Part shown: positions 4,335 to 5,910 of the stretch, in pieces
Layout of the letters: each line of letters starts with the position of its first letter
How positions within the stretch are numbered: the stretch's first letter is position 1
NCBI GenBank assembly: GCA_025455225.1
Contig: JALOMY010000189.1
Coordinates: 1 to 5,910 of the forward strand
Length of the DNA stretch: 5,910 nucleotides
DNA from: Cyclobacteriaceae bacterium
Lineage (GTDB): Bacteria > Bacteroidota > Bacteroidia > Cytophagales > Cyclobacteriaceae
Reading direction: 5' to 3'
The notes under the pieces: model-generated
The model's input: the letters and a program-made list of their open reading frames with translations, nothing else
Databases searched by the model: none
Told to the model about the DNA's origin: nothing
Program-made: the position numbers and the translations under genes

Positions 4335-5910
4335 ATGATCATTTTAAAATTTGGCGGTTCTTCAGTTGGTAGTTCTGAACGGATAAAACAGGTTATTGAA
4401 ATCATACGGAGCAAACTACCGGATGATCTTGCTGTTGTCTTCTCAGCATTTGGCGGTGTTACCGACCAGCTGATTCAATACAGTCAATTGGCATTATCCG
4501 GAAACCTGGAATACCAGGTAGAACTTGCTAAACTTTCGGATAAACACCTTTCGGTTGTACGCGAATTAATTCCAATTGTACGGCAAAGTGGAATCCTGGC
4601 CCAGGTAAAAATCCAGTTCAATGCCCTGGAAGATGTAATGCATGGCGTATATCTCGTAAAAGAGCGTTCACCCCGAACACTGGATTACATTATGAGCTTC
4701 GGTGAACGCATCAGTGCTTACATCATCAGCGAAGCCATGAATGAAAGCGGTATGGAAGCAGAATTCCTGGATGCCCGCCAGATTATTCGTACCGATGATC
4801 AATTCGGTTCTGCCCAGGTGGATTTCGAAGTAACCAACAAACGCATTACCGATCATTTTCAGTCTCATAAAAAAATCCAGGTTGTTACCGGGTTCATTGC
4901 TTCATCCGATTCGGGAGAAACCACTACCCTGGGAAGAAGCGGCTCGGATTATACAGCAGCCATACTGGCCGGAGCACTTAACGCAGAAGCACTGGAAATC
5001 TGGACCGATGTGGACGGCATCCTTACAGCTAATCCAAAGCTTGTTAAAAAAGCATTTACCGTACCTGAAATGAGTTATGAGGAAGCCATGGAACTCTCGC
5101 ATTTTGGTGCGAAGGTTATCTTCCCGTCCACCATGCGGCCGGCCATGGCGCACGGAATTCCGATCTGGATTAAAAACACATTCAATCCGGAGGCGCGTGG
5201 TACACGCATCAGTGCACAAAGTACCAATGGTAAACTGGTTAAGGGTATCTCCTCGATCGATACCATCAGTTTATTGAATATTCAGGGCAGTGGAATGGTA
5301 GGTGTGGTAGGCGTTTCGATGAGGCTGTTTGCAGCGTTGGCCCAGGAAAGAATCAATGTAATATTAATCAGCCAGGCTTCCTCCGAACACTCAATCTGTT
5401 TTGCTGTTGAGAGTAAACAAGCAGTCAAAGCAAAGAAGGCACTGGAAAAAGAATTTCAGAATGAAATAAAAAATGAACTCATTGATTCGATTGAACTGAA
5501 TGATGACCTGAGCATTATTGCATTGGTAGGTGATGGTATGAAGCATCATACCGGCACAAGCGGGCGCATGTTTTCAGCTTTAGGCAAAAACGGCATCAAT
5601 GTGGTTGCCATAGCCCAGGGCTCTTCCGAACGAAACATTTCTGCTGTAATCCCACGACAAGATACTGCGAAAGCCTTATCGGCACTGCACGATGCGTTCT
5701 TCTTATCCAAAACAAAAACCATTCATCTTTACCTGGTCGGTACCGGGCTGATCGGAAGTACTTTGTTAAATCAAATCCATCAGCAACTGAATGTGCTTTC
5801 ATCTACCAATAACCTGGACATCCGCTTAATCGGGATATCCAACAGCCGGAAGATGTTGTTGCGGGAAGAAGGAATTGCTGTTGATTCAGCCCTCGATGAA
5901 TTGCAACTGC
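4335..5910 (+). CDS. thrA: Bifunctional aspartokinase / homoserine dehydrogenase, 3'-truncated by window edge
   Basis: This fusion enzyme catalyses the first and third steps from aspartate to threonine: phosphorylation of aspartate, then NAD(P)H reduction of aspartate semialdehyde to homoserine. The frame is open from ATG 4335 to the window end, giving 525 complete codons of an expected total of about 815. The aspartokinase domain (about 1-285) shows the N-terminal KFGGSSVGSSERI (5-17), SFGERIS (121-127), the active-site stretch GETTTLGRSGSDYTAA (194-209), and the nucleotide-site WTDVDGI (223-229). Two ACT units follow: one near 312-370 with GSGMVGVVGVSMRLF and SQASSEHS, and one near 392-440 with AQGSSERNIS (427-436). 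These are the threonine-binding region of the family, so feedback inhibition is likely. The dehydrogenase begins near 463 with the Rossmann motif GTGLIG (469-474); its catalytic part lies beyond the window. No other in-frame start lies between the upstream TAA (4308-4310) and this ATG. No Shine-Dalgarno motif is visible; an AT-rich stretch precedes it. A Thr/Ile-rich leader ORF lies 98 bp upstream. Confidence 0.96.
   Translation, partial: MIILKFGGSSVGSSERIKQVIEIIRSKLPDDLAVVFSAFGGVTDQLIQYSQLALSGNLEYQVELAKLSDKHLSVVRELIPIVRQSGILAQVKIQFNALEDVMHGVYLVKERSPRTLDYIMSFGERISAYIISEAMNESGMEAEFLDARQIIRTDDQFGSAQVDFEVTNKRITDHFQSHKKIQVVTGFIASSDSGETTTLGRSGSDYTAAILAGALNAEALEIWTDVDGILTANPKLVKKAFTVPEMSYEEAMELSHFGAKVIFPSTMRPAMAHGIPIWIKNTFNPEARGTRISAQSTNGKLVKGISSIDTISLLNIQGSGMVGVVGVSMRLFAALAQERINVILISQASSEHSICFAVESKQAVKAKKALEKEFQNEIKNELIDSIELNDDLSIIALVGDGMKHHTGTSGRMFSALGKNGINVVAIAQGSSERNISAVIPRQDTAKALSALHDAFFLSKTKTIHLYLVGTGLIGSTLLNQIHQQLNVLSSTNNLDIRLIGISNSRKMLLREEGIAVDSALDELQL

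Noticed and set aside
4265..4341. TGATCA at 4265-4270 could pair with TGATCA at 4336-4341 and occlude the thrA start codon
   Set aside because: Only six pairs with no extension, and the motif is self-complementary and common; the other pairings in the leader are stronger.

Overview
The window holds a forward-strand block of branched-chain and aspartate-family amino acid biosynthesis genes: ilvB (5' end cut off) - ilvN - ilvC - ilvA - short leader peptide - thrA (3' end cut off). Nothing supportable is encoded on the minus strand, and there are no rRNA, tRNA, CRISPR or mobile-element signatures. The likely host is a member of the Bacteroidota. Protein signatures such as the KARI start (MAKINFGGTIEEVVTREEFP) and its MYANCSTTAQRGALDW segment look like Bacteroidota homologues. 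GC content appears moderate, and most starts are preceded by A/T-rich sequence rather than a Shine-Dalgarno motif. This is judged from remembered family sequences, not from a search.

Region by region: 1-1323 is the C-terminal three quarters of the acetolactate synthase large subunit. 1362-1661 is a very short, single-ACT regulatory subunit. 1662-1742 is a gene-free A-rich spacer, with an 8-bp inverted repeat (1647-1679) spanning the ilvN stop. 1743-2813 is ketol-acid reductoisomerase. 2818-2845 is a compact hairpin in the 38-bp gap before ilvA. 2852-4102 is short-form threonine deaminase. 4103-4334 is a 232-bp non-coding stretch holding a 29-codon leader peptide rich in Thr and Ile, plus mutually exclusive RNA pairings. 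4335-5910 is the aspartokinase half and the first part of the homoserine dehydrogenase half of a ThrA-type bifunctional enzyme.

The genes form one metabolic line. ThrA makes the aspartate-semialdehyde and homoserine precursors of threonine. IlvA converts threonine to 2-oxobutyrate. IlvB/IlvN condense 2-oxobutyrate or pyruvate with pyruvate, and IlvC carries the products on toward isoleucine and valine/leucine. Placing thrA next to ilvA groups supply of threonine with its consumption.

The most notable item is the unlisted leader ORF at 4147-4236, ending TTTITTG. It resembles the enterobacterial thr leader peptide and lies before RNA segments that can form alternative structures. This is a good candidate for threonine/isoleucine-responsive transcription attenuation in a non-proteobacterial lineage. 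The second point of interest is that the ACT subunit lacks the Gly and Asn that support valine inhibition in E. coli IlvH.
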